DNA of 17,602 nt from Tateyamaria sp. (GTDB lineage: Bacteria; Pseudomonadota; Alphaproteobacteria; Rhodobacterales; Rhodobacteraceae). The notes beneath the pieces are model-generated. The model was not told where the DNA came from and did not search any database. It saw only the letters and a program-made list of their open reading frames with translations. The stretch is taken from contig JABITU010000099.1 of NCBI GenBank assembly GCA_018668195.1, forward strand, positions 1 to 17,602. The letters run 5' to 3'. Below are positions 7,397 through 13,857 of this stretch, one piece after another (position 1 is the stretch's first letter; each line of letters begins with the position of its first letter). The position numbers and the translations under genes were made by a program.

Positions 7397-8263
7397 ATGG
7401 CTGGATATGATGATCACGACGGGCAAATCTGGATGGACGGTCAGATGGTCGATTGGCGCAGCGCAAATGTGCATGTTCTAACCCATGCCATGCATTACGC
7501 CAGTTCGGTCTTTGAGGGAGAGCGCGCTTACAACAGCAAGATTTTCTTGAGCCGTAAGCATTCTGAACGACTGCACTATTCCGCGGGTGAACTGGATTTC
7601 CAGATCCCTTACACTGTCGATGAAATTGAAGCTGCCAAGCAGCAGGTGTTGACCGCAAACGGTTTGACCGATGCGTATGTGCGGGCGGTTGCCTGGCGTG
7701 GTGCTGGCGAAGATATGGGCGTTGCCTCGGCGCGCAACCCGGTCCATCTGGCCGTCGCAGCTTGGGAGTGGGGCAACTATTATGGTGACGCCAAGTTCAA
7801 GGGCGCAAAGATTGACATCGCCAAATGGAAACGTCCCTCGCCTGAAACTGCGCCCGTGCATGCCAAGGCGGCGGGTCTTTATATGATCTGTACCACGTCA
7901 AAGCACGCAGCCGAAGCCAAGGGGTGCTCGGACGCCCTTTTCATGGATTACAGGGGCTACGTTGCCGAATGCACAGGCGCTAACATCTTTTTCGTCAAGG
8001 ATGGAGAAGTGCACACCCCCAAGGCGGATGTGTTCCTGAATGGCCTAACACGTCAAACTGTCATTGGTATGCTCAAAGATCGAAATATCACCGTGCATGA
8101 GCGCGTGATAATGCCTGACGAGCTAGAAGGTTTTGAACAGTGCTGGTTGACTGGCACCGCAGCTGAGGTCACGCCCGTGGGTGAAATTGCGGATTACACC
8201 TTTGAAGTTGGCGCAATCACCCGTGACATCTCCGAGGGTTACGAAAAGATGGTCCGGGCATAA
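7397..8263 (+). CDS. ilvE: Branched-chain amino acid aminotransferase
   Basis: This is a fold-type IV PLP enzyme of 288 residues that exchanges amino groups between 2-oxoglutarate/glutamate and the keto acids of Leu, Ile and Val. The N-terminal IWMDGQMVDWRSANVHVLTHAMHYASSVFEGERAY segment is typical of BCAT. The PLP lysine is probably Lys157 in HAKAAGLYM. The conserved ECTGANIFFVKDG (Glu191) and LNGLTRQTVIG (about 215-224) bind the cofactor phosphate. The start at 7397 is set by AAAGGG 6 nt upstream; a longer frame from 7274 would run through the promoter region and lacks family similarity. It is divergent from petP and is followed after 3 nt by the NTF2-like gene. D-amino-acid transaminase is an alternative for the fold but fits the N-terminal sequence less well. 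Confidence 0.93.
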   Translation: MAGYDDHDGQIWMDGQMVDWRSANVHVLTHAMHYASSVFEGERAYNSKIFLSRKHSERLHYSAGELDFQIPYTVDEIEAAKQQVLTANGLTDAYVRAVAWRGAGEDMGVASARNPVHLAVAAWEWGNYYGDAKFKGAKIDIAKWKRPSPETAPVHAKAAGLYMICTTSKHAAEAKGCSDALFMDYRGYVAECTGANIFFVKDGEVHTPKADVFLNGLTRQTVIGMLKDRNITVHERVIMPDELEGFEQCWLTGTAAEVTPVGEIADYTFEVGAITRDISEGYEKMVRA

Positions 8264-8266
8264 CTT

Positions 8267-8608
8267 TTGGATGTCAACGCCTTTGCAGAAGACTGGGAAG
8301 CTGCGTGGAATTCCCATAATCTTGACCGCATTCTGGCACATTACAGCCCAAATGTTGTGTTTCGGTCGCAAAAAGCAATGCGGCTGGTGGGGCATGGCGA
8401 ATTGCATGGAAAGATAGCGCTGCGAGACTATTGGCATCGGGCATTGGCCGCTCAGCCGGACCTTTCTTTTGTGGTTGTTGATGTGCTGCGCGGTCATGGG
8501 ATGATGGTGATCACCTATCGCAATCAGCGGGATGTTCTGGCCGCAGAAACACTGCGCTTTGGCTCTGATGGGCTCGTGATCGAAGCGTCGGCCTGTCACC
8601 GCCTTTGA
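8267..8608 (+). CDS. NTF2-like / SnoaL-like small protein
   Basis: The 113-residue product has the cone-shaped NTF2-like pattern. An N-terminal helix (FAEDWEAAWNSHNLDRILAHY) leads into a first strand SPNVVFRS, then a second helix containing LRDYWHRAL, then strands PDLSFVVVDVLRGHGMMVITYRN and ETLRFGSDGLVIEASACH. The fold is used both by enzymes and by ligand-binding proteins, and no catalytic set is recognisable. No ATG is available in frame near the start, so translation most likely begins at the TTG at 8267, 3 nt after the ilvE stop, by coupling to ilvE. It may act on or protect an ilvE-related metabolite, but that is a guess from position. Confidence 0.72.
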   Translation: MDVNAFAEDWEAAWNSHNLDRILAHYSPNVVFRSQKAMRLVGHGELHGKIALRDYWHRALAAQPDLSFVVVDVLRGHGMMVITYRNQRDVLAAETLRFGSDGLVIEASACHRL

Positions 8609-8635
8609 ACCATGCGCAAGAGGTTATCTTTGGGC

Positions 8636-8666
8636 TTGACCTTGCCCCTGCTGGATACATCAAACT
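8636..8666 (+). promoter_or_regulatory. CueR-like (MerR-family) copper promoter upstream of copC
   Basis: TTGACC (8636-8641) and CAAACT (8661-8666) are separated by 19 nt, the unusually long spacer of MerR-family promoters. The spacer reads TTGCCCCTGCTGGATACAT. Established CueR sites have ACCTTCC and GGAAGGT half-sites inside such a spacer. Here the left half (ACCTTGCC) and the CTGGA core are kept while the right half is degenerate. A start 6-8 nt after the -10 would fall at or next to the copC ATG (8673). Confidence 0.4.
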
Positions 8667-8672
8667 GCGATC

Positions 8673-9005
8673 ATGAAATATTTGACCCTTTTCGTTGTCG
8701 TCTCCATTTTGCTACTTCCACCAATTGCACGCGCGCACTCAGTCCTTGGGGCCAGTGACCCAGCGCAGAATGCCATCCTAACCGATGCGCCCGAAACGAT
8801 AACGCTTAGGTTCCAAAAGGGATTGCGGCTGACGGCGATCAGACTTGACGGCAGCAAATTGAAGCTGCCAAAACAGAGGGGCTTTGGTCGAGAAATCGTT
8901 GTAGACTTGCCCCAGATGACGCCCGGCGCGTATGAAGTCGAATGGCGCGGGCTGAGCGAAGATGGCCACAGCGTCAAAGGGACGATTGGTTTCGTGGTCA
9001 ACTGA
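8673..9005 (+). CDS. copC: Periplasmic copper-binding protein CopC
   Basis: The 110-residue precursor has a signal peptide ending ARA (residues 19-21), so the mature protein begins with His22. CopC proteins bind Cu(II) with the N-terminal histidine plus an Asp and a His in a conserved DxH. Here SEDGHSVKG supplies Asp97 and His99, completing that site. The Met/His-rich segment used for Cu(I) in some CopC proteins is absent, so this is the Cu(II)-only type. A beta-sandwich of about 90 residues follows the expected CopC pattern (ASDPAQNAIL...ITLRFQKGL...GAYEVEWRGLSEDGHSVKGTIGFVV). There is almost no Shine-Dalgarno before the ATG, consistent with a very short leader. copD follows after 2 nt. Confidence 0.92.
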   Translation: MKYLTLFVVVSILLLPPIARAHSVLGASDPAQNAILTDAPETITLRFQKGLRLTAIRLDGSKLKLPKQRGFGREIVVDLPQMTPGAYEVEWRGLSEDGHSVKGTIGFVVN

Positions 9006-9007
9006 AG

Positions 9008-9823
9008 ATGATTGAACTTCTGGCGGTATTCTTCCGAATTGTGCTGTTGCTTGGCGCTTTGTTGTCTGGTGGCTTGGTGATTGTCTCAGTTCTGCACCGG
9101 TTGCGCGTTGATTGGACGATGCCCGTTGGCTTAGCCCTTATTGGCGCATTTGGGGGATATGCAACGCAAGCCGCGATGCTGGTCGGCGATGTCTCTGGCA
9201 TGTGGGATACTGCCATTCTGGGCCTGTTGTGGGTCACGCCGCAAGGCAATGCGTTTGCATTGCAAATCACGGGCGCAATCTTGATGCTCGCGGCACGGAT
9301 ATGGGCGCGCCGCCCACTTTCTATAGCCGGGGCTTTGGTCATGCTGTCGGGTTTTAGCGCCGTGGGTCACGTGGCGGATCAGGATGGATTTGTTCTGCAC
9401 ACGGTTCTGTTTCTGCATCTTTGTCTTGCGTCTTATTGGGTTGGTATTCTGGGGCCACTTCACGCTTTGGCGCATTCAAACCGGACCGAAACGAAACGCG
9501 TTGCCCTAGAATTTGGCCAATATGCGATGGTTTCGATTCCGGTGCTGATCGCGCTCGGGGGGATCATGGCCGTCACGCTGCTGGAAAATTTAAGCGACTT
9601 ATGGACCAGTACTTATGGGATAACACTCATGCTCAAGCTGGCGGGCGTTGCTGCAATGTTGGGCCTGGGTGCAGCGAACAAGGTGCGCCACGTCCCTGTT
9701 CTGGCCAAAGATTATCCCGGTGCCGCGGATGCTTTACGCCGCAGTCTGCGTTGGGAAAGTTTTGCCGCCATAACCGTCATCGTCGCGACGGCTGCATTTT
9801 CGACGGTGGCTGGCCTGTCTTAA
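9008..9823 (+). CDS. copD: Copper resistance / copper uptake membrane protein CopD
   Basis: The 271-residue inner-membrane protein has about eight hydrophobic segments. It ends in the CopD domain, recognisable from MLKLAGVAAMLGLGAANKVRHVPVL near residues 207-231. Histidines in SAVGHV, LHTVLFLHLCLASYWVGILGPLHAL and nearby helices are candidate metal ligands. CopD works with CopC to move copper across the inner membrane, with CopC delivering Cu(II) from the periplasm. The ATG at 9008 is 2 nt after the copC stop; a frame extending to 8942 lies inside copC and is ignored. Copper is needed here for heme-copper oxidases, so import rather than detoxification is plausible; the sequence does not decide. 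The TAA stop overlaps that of the convergent DMT gene. Confidence 0.88.
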   Translation: MIELLAVFFRIVLLLGALLSGGLVIVSVLHRLRVDWTMPVGLALIGAFGGYATQAAMLVGDVSGMWDTAILGLLWVTPQGNAFALQITGAILMLAARIWARRPLSIAGALVMLSGFSAVGHVADQDGFVLHTVLFLHLCLASYWVGILGPLHALAHSNRTETKRVALEFGQYAMVSIPVLIALGGIMAVTLLENLSDLWTSTYGITLMLKLAGVAAMLGLGAANKVRHVPVLAKDYPGAADALRRSLRWESFAAITVIVATAAFSTVAGLS

Positions 9824-10761
9824 CCTTTGGGGTCGGTCACAGAACGTGCCTTGCGCCTGTCCATGCCCAGTTGACGTTCGCGCCAGATGATCAGGATGCC
9901 GCCCAGCACCACCAGCGCCGCGCCAATGACGGTGGGCGCAGTTGGGATTTCTGCAAAAATAACGTAGCCAATGATTGCCGCAAAAATGAGTGATGCGTAG
10001 TCGAACGGGGCCAGCATGGATGCGGCGCCAAAACGGTAGCTGGATGTGACCATGATCTGAGCGACCCCGCCGATAAGCCCTGCGCCAATCAACAGGCTCG
10101 CATCAGTCAGACTGGGCCATACCCAACCAAATGGCAGGCTCAAAAGGCTGAGAACCGTTGCGGTAAGCGAAAAGTAAAAGACGATGGCAGCGGTGTGTTC
10201 GGTCCTTACTAGCGTGCGAATGTGGATCTGTACCAAGGCGCGCAACAGCGACGCGCCCAGTACCATTAAGGCGCCCAATGTGCCCGCTGTAGACAACGTG
10301 TCGGCATCAAGGCTCAGTCTCGGCCACATGACGATCATCACGCCGATCAATCCCAGCCCAACAGCGCTGATCCGAAAAATCCGTACCTTTTCGCCAAGCA
10401 TAAGGGCAGCAAGTATGACGGTGAATATCGGTGTGGCATAGCCAATGGCCGTCACCTCTGGCAGTGGCAAAAGCGCCAGCCCTGCAAAGGTGAGCGCCAT
10501 AGCCGAAGTGCCAAAAACGCCGCGCCAGACGTGGCCCATCAGATTGTTTGGCACAAGCGCCTCCCGCAGATCACCCTTTTGCCAGATCCAACCGACGATG
10601 ATCGGCATGGCAAACAGGGACCGAAAGAATACCGCTTGCCCGGGCGGGACATCATGCGTTGCGGCCTTGATCATCGCCGCCATCACTATGAACAGGAAAA
10701 CCGCCAGCAGTTTGAGCGCAATTGCTGTTCCAGGTCGATGCTGTGTTGAGGGCTGTTGCAT
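9820..10761 (-). CDS. DMT superfamily (EamA) transporter
   Basis: The 313-residue inner-membrane protein has about ten transmembrane segments arranged as two EamA repeats. The first begins at LKLLAVFLFIVMAAMIKAA and includes AIGYATPIFTVILAALMLGEKVR. The second includes FDYASLIFAAIIGYVIFAEIPTAPTVIGAALVVLGGILIIWRER. The conserved P...A..LGE pattern at the end of helix 4 is visible in both halves. Members export amino acids, their analogues or other small metabolites; the substrate here is unknown. The start ATG at 10761 has AAGGG 9 nt upstream; the longer frame to 10890 adds a polar stretch not seen in the family. It is convergent with copD and divergent from fosX, so an export role in detoxification is conceivable but unproven. 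Confidence 0.9.
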   Translation of the reverse strand: MQQPSTQHRPGTAIALKLLAVFLFIVMAAMIKAATHDVPPGQAVFFRSLFAMPIIVGWIWQKGDLREALVPNNLMGHVWRGVFGTSAMALTFAGLALLPLPEVTAIGYATPIFTVILAALMLGEKVRIFRISAVGLGLIGVMIVMWPRLSLDADTLSTAGTLGALMVLGASLLRALVQIHIRTLVRTEHTAAIVFYFSLTATVLSLLSLPFGWVWPSLTDASLLIGAGLIGGVAQIMVTSSYRFGAASMLAPFDYASLIFAAIIGYVIFAEIPTAPTVIGAALVVLGGILIIWRERQLGMDRRKARSVTDPKG

Positions 10762-10902
10762 AATAAAGTGACCCTTGGCGCTTTGCCGCCGCAATGACAA
10801 GTGGCAGCGTAATCTCGCACCAACTTTGGCATAGGGGTAAGTTGCTGACGTCGTGCACATGTGTTCTGTTGTGCCAGAAAAAATTACCAAGGATGCTGAT
10901 CA

Positions 10903-11307
10903 GTGGTTCAAGGCCTGAGTCATATAACATTCGTTGTACGCGATCTCGACAAAATGGAAGAGATGCTGACACAGGTTTTGGACGCAAACAAAATTTATGA
11001 CAGCGGAGACAAGACTTTTTCGCTGTCCAGGGAACGGTTCTTTGATATTGCGGGTACGTGGGTCGCAATAATGGAGGGCGAACCATTGCCCACAAAAACC
11101 TATAATCATGTGGCATTTAAAATTTTACCTGCCGAATATCGCGACAGGCTTCGGCGCATAAATGCGCTTGGACTTAAGGTTCGCGAGGGTCGCACACGTG
11201 TAGAAGGCGAAGGCCAATCGGTCTACTTTTATGACTACGACAACCACATGTTTGAACTGCACAGTGGAACATTGGAACATCGGCTAGAGCGCTACTCGGC
11301 GTACTGA
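10903..11307 (+). CDS. fosX: Fosfomycin hydrolase FosX-like VOC metalloenzyme
   Basis: The 134-residue single-domain vicinal-oxygen-chelate protein closely resembles FosX, which adds water to the epoxide of fosfomycin using Mn(II). Metal ligands His7, His69 and Glu118 fall at FosX numbering. Glu44 in SLSREREFF-like context (residues 40-47), the general base that separates FosX from the thiol-using FosA and FosB, is present. Family segments YDSGDKTFSLS, TYNHVAF, RVEGEGQSVYFYDYDNH and GTLEHRLERY are all visible. The start is GTG at 10903 with AAGGA 9 nt upstream. It lies alone, divergent from the DMT exporter and convergent with aroC. In an environmental bacterium it may confer low fosfomycin resistance or act on another small epoxide or phosphonate. 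FosX-like proteins of soil rhizobia are known to be weak hydrolases. Confidence 0.88.
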   Translation: MVQGLSHITFVVRDLDKMEEMLTQVLDANKIYDSGDKTFSLSRERFFDIAGTWVAIMEGEPLPTKTYNHVAFKILPAEYRDRLRRINALGLKVREGRTRVEGEGQSVYFYDYDNHMFELHSGTLEHRLERYSAY

Positions 11308-11367
11308 ACAGATATCTTTCGTATTCAAATAAATTCGCAATTTGGGTGAACAGAAGCGGACGTGTAC

Positions 11368-11394
11368 GGTGAGAAAACGCGCCTTTTCTCCACC
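11368..11394 (-). terminator. Hairpin between fosX and aroC, possible bidirectional terminator
   Basis: GGTGAGAAAA (11368-11377) pairs with TTTTCTCCACC (11384-11394) around the loop CGCGCC, with one unpaired base. It lies in the 86-nt convergent gap and runs into the aroC stop codon. A/T tracts sit within the stem and no separate T-run follows on either strand, so termination strength is uncertain. Confidence 0.45.
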
Positions 11395-12494
11395 TAGCCT
11401 ATCGCGCCACGCGCGCCGCCGGTCTGACCGCGGTCAAGCAGCAAGTGATCCAGGATCACGCAGGCCATCATTGCCTCGCCTACAGGCACTGCGCGAATTC
11501 CCACGCATGGATCGTGACGGCCCTTGGTAATGATCTCGGCTGCTGCGCCTGACTTGGTGATCGTACGGCGGGTTTGCAGGATGCTTGATGTCGGTTTCAC
11601 GGCAAAGCGCACGACGACATCCTGCCCGGTCGAGATGCCGCCGAGTATGCCGCCCGCATGGTTGGACGAGAACTCCGGCCCGGCAGGCCCCATCGTGATC
11701 TCATCAGCATTCAGCTCACCGGTGAGCATTGCCGCTGACATGCCTTCGCCGATCTCGACCCCTTTGACCGCATTGATCGACATCATCGCCGCAGCCAGAT
11801 CGGTATCCAATTTGCCATAGATCGGTGCGCCCAGGCCGGCAGGCACACCACGCGCCACCACTTCGATGACGGCACCGACGCTGCTGCCGGATTTGCGCAG
11901 CCCGTCAAGATAGGTCGCCCAGGTTGTCGCTGCGTCCGCATCTGGCACCCAGAATGGGTTTTGGTCAATCTGGTCCCAATCGAACTGGTTCCGGTCAATT
12001 TCATGCATGCCCATGCGGGTCATATATCCCTTGATCTCGATGCCCGGCGCAAGCTTGCCCAGAGCAGCGCGAGCCAGACCGCCCGCAGCCACGCGGCTTG
12101 CCGTTTCGCGGGCAGAAGACCGACCGCCGCCGCGATAGTCACGGATGCCGTATTTCTGCCAGTAGGTGATATCGGCGTGACCTGGTCGGAATTTTTCGGC
12201 AATATCACCATAATCCTTTGACCGCTGATCTGTGTTTTCGATCATCAGTTGGATAGGCGTGCCTGTGGTGACCCCATCGAACACGCCGGACAGAATTTTG
12301 ACCTCGTCTGCTTCGCGCCGTTGCGTCGTATATTTGTTTTGTCCCGGTTTGCGTTTGTCTAACCACTTCTGGATCATTGCGGCGTCAATGGTAACGCCGG
12401 GCGGGCAGCCATCGACCGTTGCGCCCAAGGCAGGCCCATGGCTTTCGCCCCAAGTGGTCACGCGGAAAAGATGGCCATAGCTGTTGATCGACAT
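11394..12494 (-). CDS. aroC: Chorismate synthase
   Basis: The enzyme removes phosphate from 5-enolpyruvylshikimate-3-phosphate to give chorismate, the branch point to aromatic amino acids, folate and quinones. It needs reduced FMN, made elsewhere from riboflavin. The 366-residue length is normal. Family signatures are [12 protein letters not shown] near residues 13-24, [20 protein letters not shown] near 123-142, [29 protein letters not shown], and near the C-terminus [18 protein letters not shown]. The ATG at 12494 has GGAG 8 nt upstream and gives the usual [20 protein letters not shown] start; a longer frame to 12527 adds residues not in the family. It is monocistronic here, divergent from the thiamine operon. 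Confidence 0.97.
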   Translation of the reverse strand: MSINSYGHLFRVTTWGESHGPALGATVDGCPPGVTIDAAMIQKWLDKRKPGQNKYTTQRREADEVKILSGVFDGVTTGTPIQLMIENTDQRSKDYGDIAEKFRPGHADITYWQKYGIRDYRGGGRSSARETASRVAAGGLARAALGKLAPGIEIKGYMTRMGMHEIDRNQFDWDQIDQNPFWVPDADAATTWATYLDGLRKSGSSVGAVIEVVARGVPAGLGAPIYGKLDTDLAAAMMSINAVKGVEIGEGMSAAMLTGELNADEITMGPAGPEFSSNHAGGILGGISTGQDVVVRFAVKPTSSILQTRRTITKSGAAAEIITKGRHDPCVGIRAVPVGEAMMACVILDHLLLDRGQTGGARGAIG

Positions 12495-12570
12495 GGGGCG
12501 GCTCCAGATTGCTCGTAACAGATACAAAGCTCATGCGGAAATTGAAAGTCATTGCTGACGGCCATCCAGA

Positions 12571-12605
12571 CACATAGGCAAAAAATACAAGCTTTTGCCT
12601 ATATG
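12571..12605. repeat. Strong inverted repeat in the aroC-thiB intergenic region
   Basis: ATAGGCAAAA (12574-12583) and TTTTGCCTAT (12593-12602) are perfect 10-bp inverted arms around a 9-nt spacer. After one mismatch, two more pairs (12571-12572 with 12604-12605) extend it. It lies 77 nt upstream of aroC and about 140 nt upstream of the predicted thi promoter start. It could be an operator for a dimeric regulator, a hairpin in an aroC leader, or an old terminator. No adjacent gene explains it. Confidence 0.7.
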
Positions 12606-12710
12606 TTTGACGCCGTTTTTGTCGCTCAAGGGGGCGCGAAAATTGACGTTGGTAAAAAGTCGCTATTTTGCCAGTTTTACGAATTCAGTCCGACTTGGCG
12701 CTACGCGGTC

Positions 12711-12739
12711 TTGTGGTTCTTTAGCAACCGCTCTAATGA
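12711..12739 (+). promoter_or_regulatory. Predicted sigma70-type promoter of thiBPQ
   Basis: TTGTGG (12711-12716) and TAATGA (12734-12739) are separated by exactly 17 nt. The start site predicted 6-8 nt downstream falls at about 12745-12747, exactly where the TPP aptamer begins. This is a strong positional argument for the call. Confidence 0.5.
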
Positions 12740-12746
12740 TTGCAGT

Positions 12747-12828
12747 ACCTCGGGGGGCTGGCGACAGCTGAGATGCAATGATGCGGACCCGTTGAACCTG
12801 AACCGGTTAACACCGGCGGAGGGAAGGT
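12747..12828 (+). promoter_or_regulatory. TPP riboswitch (THI element) controlling thiBPQ
   Basis: The aptamer carries the conserved blocks in order: a G-rich P2 strand after ACCT (12747 on), GCTGAGATGC (12767-12776), ACCCGTTGAACCTGA (12787-12801), and ACACCGGCGGAGGGAAGG (12810-12827). ACCT at 12747-12750 pairs with AGGT at 12825-12828 to close P1. The TPP-binding CTGAGA and GAACCTGA segments are intact. It lies 52 nt before the start codon of the thiamine-transport operon, so it should lower transporter expression when cellular TPP is high. There is no terminator between aptamer and gene, which points to control of translation. Confidence 0.95.
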
Positions 12829-12875
12829 TTGGATCATCCCAAGACCCTTATCCCGCCGCCTTCTCTATTGGAGGA
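12820..12875 (+). promoter_or_regulatory. TPP riboswitch expression platform: competing pairings masking the thiB ribosome site
   Basis: The ribosome site GGAGG (12870-12874) is largely covered if TTCTC (12861-12865) pairs with GAGGA (12871-12875) around a 5-nt loop. The same TTCTC is part of CCTTCTCT (12859-12866), which can pair over 8 positions (one G-U) with AGGGAAGG (12820-12827), the 3' strand of the aptamer. The two pairings exclude each other. With TPP bound, AGGGAAGG is locked in the aptamer and TTCTC masks the ribosome site; without TPP, TTCTC is captured and the site is free. The pairings are seen in the sequence; the mechanism is inference. Confidence 0.6.
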
Positions 12876-12879
12876 TGCG

Positions 12880-13857
12880 ATGAAGTATCTAATGACAACA
12901 GCGGCGGTGCTTTGTGCAACTGCGGCCTGGGCGGAAACGCCCGTTTTAAAAGTCTACACTTACGACAGTTTTGTGAGCGACTGGGGTCCCGGCCCCGCTG
13001 TTGAAGCCGCGTTTGAAGAAACCTGCGGCTGTGATTTGCAATTTGTGGGTGCCGGCGATGGCGCCGCGCTTTTGGCACGGCTCAAGCTGGAAGGTGCGCG
13101 CTCTGACGCGGATATTGTTCTTGGCCTTGATACAAACCTCTTGGCAGCAGCCAAGGAAACCGGATTATTTGCCGCACATTCGGTGAGTGCCGACTATACT
13201 TTGCCCGTATCATGGAGCGATGACACGTTTGCACCCTATGACTGGGGATATTTTGCTTTCGTGCACAACACCGATATGACCGCGCCCACGAATTTCCGCG
13301 CTCTGGCCGACAGCGACCTGAAGATCGCAATTCAAGATCCACGGTCTTCAACACCCGGCCTTGGGCTACTGATGTGGGTCAAGGCGGCTTACGGCGACGA
13401 AGCGACTGCGATCTGGTCAGGCCTATCGGACAATGTGCTGACAGTCACCAAAGGCTGGTCCGAAAGCTATGGCCTGTTCCTTGATGGCGAAGTTGACATG
13501 GTGCTGTCTTACACGACATCCCCTGCCTACCACCTAATCGCAGAGGAAGACGCGAGCAAGGCTGCGGCTCTGTTTGATGAAGGGCATTACATGCAGGTTG
13601 AAGTTGCGGGCAAGCTGGCGGCAAGTGACCAGCCCGAACTGGCCGATGCATTTCTTTCGTTCATGGTCAGCGACGCCTTTCAAGCGATCATCCCCACCAC
13701 TAACTGGATGTACCCGGCAGTGACGCCCACAGCAGGCTTGCCCGATGGGTTTGAGACGTTGATCACACCAGCATCATCATTGCTCTTGTCCCCCGAGGAC
13801 GCGGCTGCCGCACGGGACGGGGCATTGGCGGAATGGCGCAACGCGCTCGCACAATAA
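12880..13857 (+). CDS. thiB: Thiamine ABC transporter, periplasmic thiamine-binding protein
   Basis: The 325-residue precursor has an 18-residue signal peptide ending AWA, followed by ETPVLKVYTYDSFVSDWGPGP. The TYDSF...WGPGP block is typical of ThiB/TbpA, the periplasmic receptor for thiamine and its phosphates, and the total length equals the family norm of about 327. Later segments such as DIVLGLDTNLL, PYDWGYFAFVHN, DPRSSTPGLGLLMWVK and PTTNWMYPA fit the solute-binding fold. Aromatic residues in these segments are candidate stackers on the thiazolium and pyrimidine rings. The ATG at 12880 has GGAGG 5 nt upstream; an earlier start at 12829 would begin at the riboswitch edge and lack a signal peptide at the N-terminus. 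thiP overlaps the 3' end by 25 nt. Confidence 0.95.
   Translation: MKYLMTTAAVLCATAAWAETPVLKVYTYDSFVSDWGPGPAVEAAFEETCGCDLQFVGAGDGAALLARLKLEGARSDADIVLGLDTNLLAAAKETGLFAAHSVSADYTLPVSWSDDTFAPYDWGYFAFVHNTDMTAPTNFRALADSDLKIAIQDPRSSTPGLGLLMWVKAAYGDEATAIWSGLSDNVLTVTKGWSESYGLFLDGEVDMVLSYTTSPAYHLIAEEDASKAAALFDEGHYMQVEVAGKLAASDQPELADAFLSFMVSDAFQAIIPTTNWMYPAVTPTAGLPDGFETLITPASSLLLSPEDAAAARDGALAEWRNALAQ

Noticed and set aside
9421..9993. 190-residue plus-strand frame across the copD / DMT junction
   Set aside because: It is out of frame with copD, antisense to the transporter and rich in Arg, Cys and His, as noncoding shadow frames are here.
12608..12710. Further hairpins and a TTGACG/TATTTT promoter upstream of the thi promoter
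   Set aside because: The TTGACG-TATTTT spacing is 15 nt and the hairpins are short or wobble-rich; the promoter at 12711-12739 fits better.
12552..13004. 150-residue frame on the plus strand across the aroC-thiB gap
   Set aside because: It runs through the inverted repeat, the promoter, the TPP aptamer and the thiB signal-peptide region in a different frame. Its composition fits no protein family.
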